Shown in pieces: positions 21,601 to 31,862 of a stretch of DNA of 64,000 nt. How positions within the stretch are numbered: the stretch's first letter is position 1; each line of letters starts with the position of its first letter. The notes under the pieces were generated by a model that made no database searches, was not told the origin of the DNA, and saw only the letters and a list, made by a program, of their open reading frames with translations. The stretch lies in contig CP141133.1 in NCBI GenBank assembly GCA_035236585.1, positions 44,037,729 to 44,101,728 on the forward strand, written 5' to 3'. Origin of the DNA: Warburgia ugandensis. Lineage: Eukaryota; Streptophyta; Magnoliopsida; Canellales; Canellaceae. Both the position numbers and the translations under genes were made by a program.

Positions 21601-23099
21601 ATGGTAAGGTATTGATGTTGAAAACACCAGTGGTGATATTTTCATATTTGAATGTGAATGGATAGTTAGTGCAAAATCAATTGTTCATTTGATGATATTA
21701 GATTCATAATTGCATTTGAGAAACAATGAATGTATTAATTTGGTGTTTGAAATTGAATACACAAAAAGATATAAGTTCAGGCAGTAAATTCTGAACCATA
21801 TGTGGTATCTTTAGTATCTATGTTTGTATGATTTCATTGATGCTTAAGTTCAAGATCATTGTTGTTGATTACAAGATTTAAGGCTATGCATCTTATTTCA
21901 GTAAATTGGAAATTTGATAATGTCAAAGATGTTCTTTGATTTAAATGGTGATCACTTTATTTTGATTCCATATGTGAAATTGGTGAATGAACTTGAAAGA
22001 GTTATTAGTGAATACAATGAAAATGTTATGATATGAAATAATATCTCATATTAAGTGATAGTTGATGAAATGAAAAGTTATCTTTTTTGAACATATGATG
22101 AAGTGATGGAAAGTGTTTGGTCAAAGGTTGTGATTTTACAACCTAGATAAGATTTATTAAAGTGTTTTTTATTCATCATTGAAATTGCAACTTCCATATA
22201 TCTAAACCAATGTGATTCAAGAGATATGTTGATAGAATTCTACGGAATAATATGAAAATTTTACATCATATGTGGTTGTGATGGTGATGATTGTGATTGT
22301 GATTGTGATTAACTATTTATTAATTGATGATTTTATAATGTGTTGGTACTATACTATTGAAGAATTTGGATATTATTCTTGAAGTTGTAGAAATGAGGAA
22401 GTAATTCTCACAGCATTAGGATTTATTATATTATGGTAATGTGGAGAATGTAATGAGACAGAGTCTCTGAGATATATATTAATTGTGGATGAATGGTTAA
22501 TTTTGTATAGTGAATGTTGGAATGTGATGAGATGGAGTCTCAAAAAGATATTATGTATGTATGAATGCTTATCAGGTGTACCACAATCGCATGCGTTAAA
22601 TGCGTAAGTCCAAAAAACAGAGGACATTTTGCCAAAATTTCGTTAGAAATGTGACACTTAATTTTCTTCAAGATGGGCAGTTTCTTAATGTTAGGATTGA
22701 TTAAATACATGCAGAAGAGAGTTAATCTAAGTTGAGAGATGTATAGTCACTCTCTGAAGTTGTTATAAAGAGAAAAAGGGATGAGAAAAATAGAAAAGTT
22801 GAGTTGGAGATAAAGATTATGTGTTATAAGAATCATTACAATCAACGCATTTTGGAAGTTGAAATGAAAGAAAAACCTAGTCAGAACTTTATTTTTAATG
22901 GATTACCTAGTAATGACCAAATATTAGAGTACACAATAAAAGTGGTATGATATGGATTTTAAGTTAAAGATCAACTATAGTTTCGAGGATATTGTTTCAT
23001 GGAAGAAATTATAAGAAATTAAGTTTGGCATGAAATGAGAATAGACCTAGAATGGATTGAAAGATAGCATGAAAAGAATTTCGAGGGCAAAATTCAATT
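18691..23099 (+). mobile_element. Non-coding internal region of the LARD-like element
   Basis: There is no gag, protease, reverse transcriptase or integrase motif in any frame, and the longest frames are under about 100 codons. It contains a 123-bp tandem duplication (20238-20484) and a short (GATTGT)n-like run near 22285-22310. The last bases (ATTTCGAGGGCAAAATTC, about 23078-23096) copy the pol-LTR junction of Tekay-like elements, so the ends come from an autonomous parent. Confidence 0.8.
20238..20484 (+). repeat. Tandem duplication, 123-bp period, two copies
   Basis: AGCTTTTAATTGTTTTCTTC (20238) and AGCTTTTAATTATTTTCTTC (20361) start two similar units. Each passes through CTCTTCATATACCTCATT and CTTAGACCATTCTCAT. 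Confidence 0.9.
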
Positions 23100-23112
23100 A
23101 AGGGGGGAAGAA
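23100..23112 (+). other. Polypurine tract of the LARD-like element
   Basis: AAGGGGGGAAGAA lies directly before the 3' LTR start (TGTAAC at 23113). This is the plus-strand priming site of LTR elements. Confidence 0.92.
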
Positions 23113-24856
23113 TGTAACAACCCCAAATTTTGTAAATACCATTTTGGGCGTTAATATGTGAAATCGGATTATGGATGAATTTCACCCCAAAATTTTACTA
23201 TTTCATGAGCAGGTTAGGAGTTTTCAAGGGATATTTATTTTTATAGAGGTATAATTTGGAATTAAACTAAAACCATTAGATAGTGCTCAGAAAATGGAAT
23301 CCAACGAGCCAAAGAGCATTGAAAATAGAGTCTGTACGAAGGAGTTATGGGCATTGAAGTCAGGTGCAATAAGGTAATTAAAATATTTTTGAAAAAAACA
23401 CTTAACACAAAACTTAACGGGAGGGGGCCAAATTGATCTTGGCACCCCCACCTCACAATGCAAACCCAATGACATGGAGCATTTCTCTCTCTCTGTCTCT
23501 CTCTTCGCCACCTCCCACTATGAACCGAACAAAGAAAACAAGGGGGGGAGCTGGAAACAGGTAGAATCCGGCAATCCCAAACCCCCTTCCTTAGTGGTTT
23601 TCCAAAAACAGATCATATGATCTGTTCTCAAACACAGAAAACCTTCTCCAACTCCCCATGCACATAGCCTCCTCTTGCCCCATTCTTTTCTTCCTCATTT
23701 AGGTTTCTACAGGTACGGCGACTATCGCAAATCCACCATTGCCTATCCCTTGGTTTTCCTCTATTGGGTTTTGTTCCAAGAATCCCCAAGCAGTGGCCAA
23801 ACTAGGGGTGTTGACCATCAACGGCTAGTTTCAGATCTGTGGATCTTGATGTAGATGAATGATTGAGATTACAGTACGCGTATGGCATGTAGTAGCATCA
23901 ACATTGGCTCATGGCAAAGTCAAGAAAAAGATCTCGCTATCTGGGGTTGAAATCTAGCAGGCAGGTTGGACAGAGGTGGCCATAGATGTGGGATCATGAT
24001 TCCCGTAACATGGGAATTCATGAAGCTACAGTAATGATCAAAACAAAGGGTAAGGTAATAAGCAACTAAGGCATTGAAAGTAGAACCAAGGAGGAAGCAT
24101 AGAGAGACGGTGAGAGGGTTTCAGCTACGGCAGAAATTTTTGGATAACAGTCAAAGAAAATTGGATTTTTGTCATTGTTGGATTGGCAAGTAGAGAGAAA
24201 GCTTTCCATTATGATCTTGGGCTTGAATGAAAGATTTGAAATATGTTAAGTTCTACTTGTTGATTCTTGTTAGATCAGTAAACCATATTTAGTTCATGAA
24301 GAAAATTATATATGTTTGTCCTATCCATTTTACATGAACGAGCCTTGGCCTCATTGTTAAATGGTAAAGTTTTGTTGTGGTGATGCTTATTATGTTGTTT
24401 TGGGTCTGCAGATTTGATTCTAGTTATCAGAAGGCAAATATTAGTTAGGAGTGAAATAAAGAGTAGAAAGAAAGGTTAGTACTTATAGGATATGGCAATG
24501 GGAAAGGTGAAACACAGAAGGGAAAAAAAAAATACTATGGTTGAAGAAAGCATTACTGGTACTATATGTTTTGTTAAGATAAAGCACTCAAGGAAATAAT
24601 CGATACCCATTAAACAAGAAAAATCTCCTTATTGGTGGGATATGCATCTAGGATGATTGAGTGCTAGCATTTCCTACATATGTTGCTGTTGTGCTATAAT
24701 CTCCCACCAAAGTAGCAGCCATGGAGATTGGATTCTTGATATATGAATGCAGACATTTGTAAGAAGTGATGAAGAGCAGAAAGCAAGCACCCTTCTTATA
24801 TGATATGGAAATAGGAAAAGTACAATAAAGAAGTGTTCCATAGGACTATACCTTAG

Positions 24857-25180
24857 TCAGCACGATGATAAGATTGAGGTGGACATTAATAGCTTTGATG
24901 TTGAGACACTGGGAGCTTGATAGGTTCCTGACCAATTACAAGAAGAGTTTGAGCAAGAACAAGAGGAAGGTTGAGCTACCAATTCAAGCTAGAGGTGAAA
25001 CTGGGCAGAATTTGTAGGCATCGAACACAGTTACAATCGCTATTGAGGCACCAAAAGAAAGCAAACAAGATGAGAAGAATGTGTCTTCTGCATCACCTGT
25101 TCAAGGAGAAAAACATGGATCTTAGAGACCGCGAACGTCGTCGATCAGCTAGTAGACAATGGATGAACTAGCCACACGAG
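24857..25180 (+). pseudogene. Captured GTE exon, 3' LTR copy (frameshifted)
   Basis: Same exon as at 16550-16875, after an acceptor AG at 24855-24856 and before a donor GT at 25181. A 2-base deletion in the ETLWELD codons (CACTGGGAG against CACTGTGGGAG) shifts the frame, and a later CAA codon is TAG here. Both LTRs carry the exon, so it was in the element before this insertion. The decay afterwards shows no sign of coding constraint. Confidence 0.85.
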
Positions 25181-26576
25181 GTGGGTGGAGAATTAAGAAA
25201 GCATGTCTTAATATGAAGATGCATGTTTTAAACATGATCTTATAGCTTATGATAAACATTATGTTATTTAAATTGTGCATTTCATACATACATGATTATG
25301 AGAATGATTACTTATGAAAGATAAAGTTGGTAACTTGAAATGCTATATGAATGACATGCTTATAATTGATACCTACTTGTGACACTATTGGATACACACG
25401 ATCTGTTCTTAAAAATATAGTAACGGTTATTGTGATAAAAGATATTTATGGTACATGGGTACCATTATTTTATATGTGATGTATGAGTCTAGGATTTTAC
25501 ATTACATCCTTGGTGGATGATCACCTAATAAGTGAGGATGTTATGATTATGATGAAATATTCATATATATATATATATATATTATGGACAGGCAAGTGGC
25601 TATGTATTATTATTTTACATCCAGGCATGGTGCCTAAGACTTTTAATTTAGACAGGCATAGGCCTAAGGATACTATGCTATGAGAGTTGTAGGGTTTGGC
25701 CACCCACTCTCCAAAATTTATTATATGATGATACTATGCCCAATGAGATGCTAAATGTCGGGTGGGCATTCATGGGAAAGCCCCCACTGTGACAGCCATG
25801 GTCCCCTCCATGTGGACATGGGTTTTGTTATTTCCACAATTGGTATGAGTTGATTATTATACAGTTATCTGGGTACGCTGTACAGATTAAGACTGTGGCA
25901 TAGTAGTCTTTATATTTAAAGCACTATGGTGCCTATCCTTGAAGGTTGCCAAAAGACGCTAGTGAGGCAGACGTGAGGGACCCAAAGAGGACTATTGTAT
26001 CCGTTGTGCACTTTGTCCACGGAACATGTGTGTATGATGGCACTATGAGAGGCCACATATGATATGGCATGATGATAAGCCTTATATTGTTTTGCCAGCA
26101 ATGGTTGGAGTTTTTTGAACCTCGTATGGTAAGGAGTGTATGTATGAGACCTAGTATAGTTTGGGAATGGAAGTTACAAAACCTATGGACTATGTTCATA
26201 ACTTTGAATGGCTTTTTAACGATTTCAATATATATATATATATATATATATGATATAGTCCTGAATGTATGTATTTAGAGGGCATACTTTTATAAAAAGT
26301 TTTCCTATGGGGAAATGAATGGGTAGATTTATTATGGAGAGTATGGTATCATATGGAAAATGATAATGATAAATATTTAAAATACCAGTGGATTATATAT
26401 ATTATGTAAAGTGTAATCTCTAAAGTAGGATTTTTATATTCATATGGTGAAAAAGAATTATAAAGAGCTACTTTATCAATGGCTTGTGGATAATTGAATA
26501 TTCCGATTGATGCAAAATGCTTAATTCATATATAATTAACATGTCTTCCTAAATCTCCTCTACCAAGAATAACTTG

Positions 26577-26615
26577 CTGAGATATTGTAAATGTTTCATG
26601 TTTACAATATCTCAG
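26577..26615 (+). repeat. Conserved LTR stem-loop, LARD 3' LTR
   Basis: A perfect 15-bp stem, CTGAGATATTGTAAA / TTTACAATATCTCAG, with loop TGTTTCATG. Confidence 0.85.
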
Positions 26616-27000
26616 ATACAAATAGACAGGAGAAGAAATATACAAGCAAGAGGAGATCAACAGCTATAATTCCATGCTCAGGTATATGTTTTGTTAAAGT
26701 TTTGTATTGTGTAGTTAGTGATTTGGATTATGCTGCTTGGACATTTAATATAATGATTATAGGGGTTGTGTATGTGAACCACTAGATGAGTCTTGGATGT
26801 TTCATAAATTGTATATCTATCTTTTATAAAAACTATACTATTTATAGTATGGGAGTTGAAGTGATACCCGGGGTTTTGGAAAATTGAATTTCAAAGAAAA
26901 CTATCTTTTGCTATTTTTGAATTTTAAAATTAGAGGCATGCCACCTTTTGAAAATAAATGCAAAATAATTTTCGTGAAAAACCCGGGGTGTCACAATAAA

Positions 27001-27545
27001 TTAGGAATAACAGTGGATAAGGAATTAGAGGATAAAGTTGTGGACGTTAAAAGAATCAGTGATAGAATTATAATAATAAAACTTGTTTTAGGAGAGTAGA
27101 TTATAAATGTTATAAGTGCATACGCACCACAAGTAGGGTTACAAGATATAATCAAAAGATAGTTTTGGAAAAATATGGGGGAAGTCATGCAAGAAATTCC
27201 CAACACTGAGGGGATATTTATAGAAGAAGACTTAAATGGCCATGTAGGAAAAGATAAGGAAGGATATGATAGAATACACGGAGGGTATGGTATAGGTAAA
27301 TGAAATGAGATGGGGGAGAATATCCTCGATTTTGCTTTTTCATATAGCCTATCCATTGCAAATACACTCTTTAAGAAGAGGGATGAACACTTAATAACCT
27401 TTAAAAGTGGACTTCATAAAAGCCAAATAGAATTTTTTCTACATAGGAATAATGAACGGTCTATATGTAAGGATTGTAAGGTGATATCTGATGAGAGTTT
27501 AACCTCACAACATAGGTTAATGGTTATGGATATCCATATCAAAAG
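27001..27545 (+). pseudogene. RTE LINE endonuclease, C-terminal part
   Basis: This resumes the LINE after the LARD TSD. It reads LGITVDKELEDKVVDVKRIS and DRIIIIKLVLGE, then (after a stop) IINVISAYAPQVGLQD, a classical RTE endonuclease strand. GIFIEEDLNGHVGKD follows, the GDFN/DxN-like site in altered form, and then a frame from 27310 with SQIEFFLHRN and DESLTSQHRLMVMD. SQHR is the conserved terminal S-x-H motif. About ten residues expected after GYK at 14752 are missing, so there may be a small deletion near the junction. In-frame stops (for example at 27098 and 27301) abolish function. Confidence 0.85.
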
Positions 27546-28230
27546 ATGGAAGAAAGGAAATGAACTGAATAGGTATCCAACAATTAAGTGGTGGAACTTA
27601 AAAGGAGAGAAAATAACGTCATTCACAAATAAGTTGATGGTAGAAGGAATTTGGAACTATGAAACAAAAGTAAATACCATGTGGATTAATATTGCCGAGT
27701 CCATTAAGAAAGTGGCAAAAGATGTCTTAGGAGTATCTAAAGGTAAAAGGCAATTAGTAAAGGAAACATGGTGGTGGAGTGAAACAGTGCAAAAGTTATT
27801 AAAGAAAAAAGGATGCATTTTAAAGCATGGCAAAAGACTAGAAATAATGAAAACCATGAACAATATAAGAATGCTAAAACGGTTACTAATAGAATAGTAA
27901 GTGAGGCTAAATTTAAAGCATATGATGAGCTCTATAATAGCCTAGGAATAAGAGAAGGTCAGAAAGATGTGTTTAAATTTACAAACGTAAGAGAACAGAA
28001 GGGTAAGGACTTAGATCATGTTAGGTGCATTAGAAATGATGATCAAAGGGTATTAGTCAAAGATGATGAGATCAAACAAAGGTGGGAAACATACTTTAAA
28101 AAAAAAAAAAATGACAATGGCTCTGAGAATATAGGGATTGAAAATACTATAAATCTAAATAACACTGGATATTATAGATATGAACGTAGGATTAGAGTAC
28201 CTGAAGTAAAAGAGGCCTTGAAAAAGATGA
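27546..28230 (+). pseudogene. RTE LINE linker between endonuclease and reverse transcriptase
   Basis: Two overlapping frames (27310-27897 and 27813-28235), joined by a frameshift near 27810-27900, carry the usual RTE linker. Recognisable pieces are IKWWNLKGEK, KETWWWSETVQKLLKKK and later VRCIRNDDQRVLVKDDEIKQ before the first reverse-transcriptase block (RVPEVKEALKKMK). A run of 13 A near 28101 may mark slippage. There is no separate function beyond the polyprotein. Confidence 0.8.
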
Positions 28231-29000
28231 AATAAAGAAAGGCCATGGAGCCCGATGGTATACCAATAGAGGTTTGGAAGCATAGGGGAGATATTGGGGT
28301 AGTTTGGTTGACCAAGTTGTTTAACAAGATTATAAAATCAAAGACAATGCCTGATGAGTAGAGGAAAAGCTCTATTCTACCAATTTATAAGAATAAATGA
28401 GACATATATAGCTACACTAATTATCGAAGGATCAAACTTATGAGCCACACTACGAAACGTTTTGAAAGAGTGATTGAGAAGAGGCTACAACATGAAACAA
28501 GTGTATCAGAGTATTAGTTTGGTTTCATGCCTGGGAGGTCTACCATAGAAGCTACTTTCTTACTAAGACAATTAGTAAAGAAATATAGGGAGAGGAGGAA
28601 AGACCTCCACATGGTCTTTATTAACTTAGAGTAAGCTTATGATAGAGTCCCTAGAGAGTTAATATGGAGGGTGTTGGGTGATAAAGGGCTTTCTCAGGGG
28701 TATATAGACATAATTAAAGATATGTATGAGGGCGCGGTAACAAATGTTAAGCCCACAAGTGGCATGACTTGTGATTTTCCTATCATTGTAGGATTGCGCC
28801 AAGGATTGGCATTGAGCCTATACCTTTTCACATTGGTTATGGATGAGTTAACAAAACATCTGCACAAGGAGATTCCCTAGTGCATGCTATTGGTAGATGA
28901 TATAGTCTTACTTGACGAGACAAGGGAGGGTGTAAACATAAAGCTAGAATTATGGAGAGAAGCATTAGAATCTGAAGGATTTAAAATTAGCTGAACTAAA
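28231..29000 (+). pseudogene. RTE LINE reverse transcriptase domain
   Basis: The blocks follow the usual order: GPDGIPIEVWK-like (AMEPDGIPIEVWKH), NYRRIKLMSHTTKRFERVIE, FGFMPGRSTIEATFLLRQLV, the catalytic block HMVFINLE*AYDRVPRELIW, GLRQGLALSLYLFTLVMDEL and LLVDDIVLL. The last holds the Asp-Asp pair of the active site. Stops are found at MPDE*R, YKNK*D, SEY*F, NLE*AY and elsewhere. In the family this enzyme copies the LINE RNA at the nicked target; here it is dead. Confidence 0.9.
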
Positions 29001-29656
29001 GACAAAATATATGGAATGTAATTTTAGCAAGGAGAGTAGGAGTGGAACAACAATCAAGATTGATAACCATGAAGTCCCATAAAAGACCACTTTCAGTACT
29101 TAGGATCAATGATTCATGAGAATGGAGAGATTGAGAGGGAGGTTACCCAGAGAATCCAAGTGGGTTGGAATAAAAGGAGATATGCATCTGGAGTTTTGTG
29201 TGATCGGCGGGTGCCAGTCAAACTAAAAGAAATATTCTATAAGATGGTCATAAGACTGGCCATGCTCTATGGATCAGAATATTGGGCAGTTAAGGAACGT
29301 CATACTCATAGGATGAGCATCGCAGAAGTGAGGATGTTGAAATGGATGAGTGGTAAGACAAGAAAGGATAGAATTAGATATGAAAATATTAGAGAAAATT
29401 TAGGGGTAGCACCAATATGTAACAAGATAAGGGAGATTAGACTTAGATGGTTTGGACATGTTCAAAGGAGACCAACAAATGCTCCAGTTAGAAGGAGTGA
29501 GGCAATACAAGTAGAAGGTTCTAAAAGGGCGAGGGGAAGGCCCGAAAGAACATGGATAGAAGTGGTGAGGAAAGATTTAAAAACTTTGGGATTAAATGAA
29601 GCCATGTTATTTAAGAGAGTGGAATGGAGGAATAAGATTCATGTGGCCAACCCCTA
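29001..29656 (+). pseudogene. RTE LINE C-terminal region, longest surviving frame
   Basis: An open frame of 182 codons (29109-29657) carries IKLKEIFYKMVIRLAMLYGS-like sequence (VPVKLKEIFYKMVIRLAMLY), ERHTHRMSIAEVRMLKWMSG, LRWFGHVQRRP and VEWRNKIHVANP. This is the usual RTE thumb and C-terminus ending WR..IHVADP. It is the best preserved part of the element and the frame ends at the normal family end. Confidence 0.9.
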
Positions 29657-29684
29657 AATTGGATAAGGTCTTGATGATGATGAT
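29657..29684 (+). repeat. 3' end of the RTE LINE with TGA microsatellite
   Basis: After the stop, AAATTGGATAAGGTCTTGATG is followed by about four to five TGA units, then the right TSD (29685-29701). Short tandem repeats in place of poly(A) are an RTE hallmark. Confidence 0.85.
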
Positions 29685-29701
29685 GATATGATTCAGGTTG
29701 A

Positions 29702-30717
29702 TCGTGTTAAAAAAAGATGGATAAATAACAGCTTATATCATGAATATCCAAATTGTACCCTTGCTGGTCCACCAAGGTACATCTTACAAAAGTTGTTGAA
29801 CAATTGCCTAGTTTCTCATCAGAATTTAGGAGAGTTTTCATGGATCACTAGCTTATATTTAACCCCAATAAAATATGGGAATTTTGCATAGTTTACTCCC
29901 AATAGTAGCATGTAAACTGGCTTGCAAAAGGAGGAGAAAGCTAGTCAAGTTTTTGCACAAGAAAACTATGTCATTCTCCCATGGCTTTCAAGCAAGCTAA
30001 TTCCCTGTTTTCTAGCCAGATTTCATCCATAACAAGCCAAGATAATGCACCTCACAATTGTCATAGGAAATAGATAAAAGAACCTTTATGTACTGATGGC
30101 ACATAAGGAGTTTCTTGTTGGACATTCCCTATACACCAACTGCCATGTCCAATAGTCCTTACATGGATTGAAAGTCACACATGCTTGTGAGTATTTTATA
30201 GTCATGCATATAGGAAACATTTACATAATTTAACTCTAATTCCACTATATTTTATTAACCGTTAACAATCATGTAAGATCCTAATATAAAATTCCATTCT
30301 CACATAGAAAATCCAATGCATGATTTAGTGGTTAAGTAGTTCAATCAATAAGTAGAAAAATGCCCTTTAGAAATGCCTCTAACCTTAGGTTTTTCAAGGT
30401 TAAACCCTAGGAAAGAATTAAACCTTTTCATAAATTCCCCTATCTCTCAACTTTTTTGTTGGTTTTCCAGCCTTGCTCACCATTTTCCTACTCTAAATGG
30501 TGAAGTTCCTTAGCAGGGTGTTGAAGTTTCCAATAGAAGTGCAATGAATTGAAACCCACCAAAGTACTTCCTTTCTTCCCCAAGTTCTTCGCTTCTTCTT
30601 CCACTATCCTCCCAACTCCAAGAGCTCACCTCTCCACTAGTTTTCCCCTAAGATTCCTCAATTTTTTTCATATACATTGATGGAGTTTCTTCTATTGCTT
30701 TGGGCTCGACATATGGA
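29702..30717. other. Unassigned host DNA between LINE and CACTA element
   Basis: No domain, LTR terminus or splice-bounded frame is recognised. It is slightly CT-rich at 30570-30650. It would continue 8244-9034 on the left, and 45304-45377 on the right if both transposons were removed. It is old non-repetitive sequence by default, possibly intron or gene flank. Confidence 0.4.
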
Positions 30718-30754
30718 CACTACTATGGCGATGTGTTTATAAGACTATTAAAAA

Positions 30755-31350
30755 CTCCTATAAAAGATGGTTACCAAACCATCTTATACCCGGCCATCTT
30801 ATAAAATGAAATGCCATATAAGATGGTTCTATGATAAAGATGTTATAAGACGAGTTTGAATAACCGTCTTATATAGGTTAACTTATATAAGATGGCTCCC
30901 ATATACTCAGCGTATAAACATGAACAAATATAGGATAGTTTCTAAATACACATCTTGTTTAAGGCTGTCTAATAACATATGATTCTTCAATAACCATCCT
31001 ATATAGTTCAGGACATAGAATGATTATTGGAAAACCATCAATTATATAGATATATATATATAGGATGGTTAGGAAAGTTTTTGAATAACCATCCTTTATA
31101 CACTTGTATAAATGACAGGGATTGAAAAACCATTCTACATACTTCTGTATATAGAATAGTTATTGAAAAACCTTCCTTTATACAGATATATAGGATGGTT
31201 ATTCAAAAACCATGCTATATACATCTGTATAAAGGATGGTTTTAAAATAACCATCCTATATGTCGACTAGTACATAGGATGGTTTTTCAATAACTATCCT
31301 ATATTTTCTAATAAATATAGGATGATTTTTTAATAACCGTCCTATATTGC
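30755..31350. repeat. Left subterminal repeat array of the CACTA element
   Basis: Many copies of ATAAGATGGTT, ATAGGATGGTT and their reverse complement AACCATC(T/C)TAT, about 20-40 bases apart, often as inverted pairs. The ATAAGATGG form predominates in the outer 150 bases and ATAGGATGG further in. Confidence 0.85.
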
Positions 31351-31862
31351 TTCTAATTTCTTCACAAGTCATGCTCTCATTTTTTGTTAGTTTCTATTCA
31401 TACATTGTTCCTACAGTTTCTAGAGTTTAACACTTCATCTATTCTTACATTCATACACATCCAACATTTGCACTTTCTATGTTGAACCTCACCATACTTA
31501 TTAGTGAAATAAAGAAAACATACATAGACTTAAATTAAGGTGAAATGAATATATGCATCCAATTAGTGCAATGTAAATTATATATCTATCATAAAATTGA
31601 TACATGTTCAATAACATCAGATATCTACAAATTAAAAGTAAAAAATATTCAGTTCATTCCATTCTGATGTCATCTATGTCTAATTAGGAGTAACTCTTGC
31701 TCTCCAAATCAACCTACAAGAAAATAAATATTATATCAATTGAAAAAATTACTGTTGGAGTCATTTAAGGCATGTGGAAAATTGTAAGAATGATGGTCAA
31801 TCTATTATATGTACCTTTCTCACTTGGGAGATGGTAAATCCTTCTCGAATGAGAGTTCTCAT

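Larger units (their letters stand above)
14753..26995 (+). mobile_element. LARD-like non-autonomous LTR element, 12.2 kb, TSD ATAAA
   Basis: Two long direct repeats (14753-18676 and 23113-26995) flank a 4.4-kb internal region. Flanking ATAAA copies are at 14748-14752 and 26996-27000. A tRNA-iMet PBS (18679-18690) and a polypurine tract (23100-23112) are in the correct places. The sequence before the PPT (AATTTCGAGGGCAAAATTC) is a Tekay/Del chromovirus hallmark. No gag or pol frame is visible, so the element must have relied on proteins from relatives. The long LTRs, structured but empty interior and intact ends match the LARD class. It lies inside the LINE endonuclease. Confidence 0.9.
23113..26995 (+). 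repeat. 3' LTR of the LARD-like element (3883 bp)
   Basis: It starts TGTAACAACCCC and ends ...CCGGGGTGTCACA, then ATAAA (26996-27000). By eye it matches the 5' LTR at roughly nine of ten bases in the first few hundred, with scattered indels, so the insertion is not recent. It carries the same SINE-like segment (24340-24445), captured exon (24857-25180) and stem-loop (26577-26615). Its TA runs near 25562 and 26228 are longer than in the 5' LTR, while its CT tract is shorter. Confidence 0.9.
9052..29684 (+). mobile_element. RTE-clade LINE, essentially full length, split by two LTR elements
   Basis: Three LINE segments lie between the 17-bp TSDs: 9052-9564, 14495-14752 and 27001-29684, together about 3.4 kb, the usual size of a plant RTE element. 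The 5' end (GCCGCTCCCAAGCC...GATGAAAAAGGAGGAGG) looks like plant RTE 5' ends. Next come the 5' UTR repeats, an apurinic endonuclease domain, reverse transcriptase and a C-terminal region. The 3' end is a short TGA microsatellite, typical of RTE rather than poly(A). Insertions are the solo LTR 9565-14489 and the LARD-like element 14753-26995. Several stops and frameshifts make it inactive. Both insertions postdate the LINE. Confidence 0.88.

Noticed and set aside
27414..27863. Antisense frames over the LINE (70 and 68 codons)
   Set aside because: Shadows of the plus-strand LINE coding sequence.
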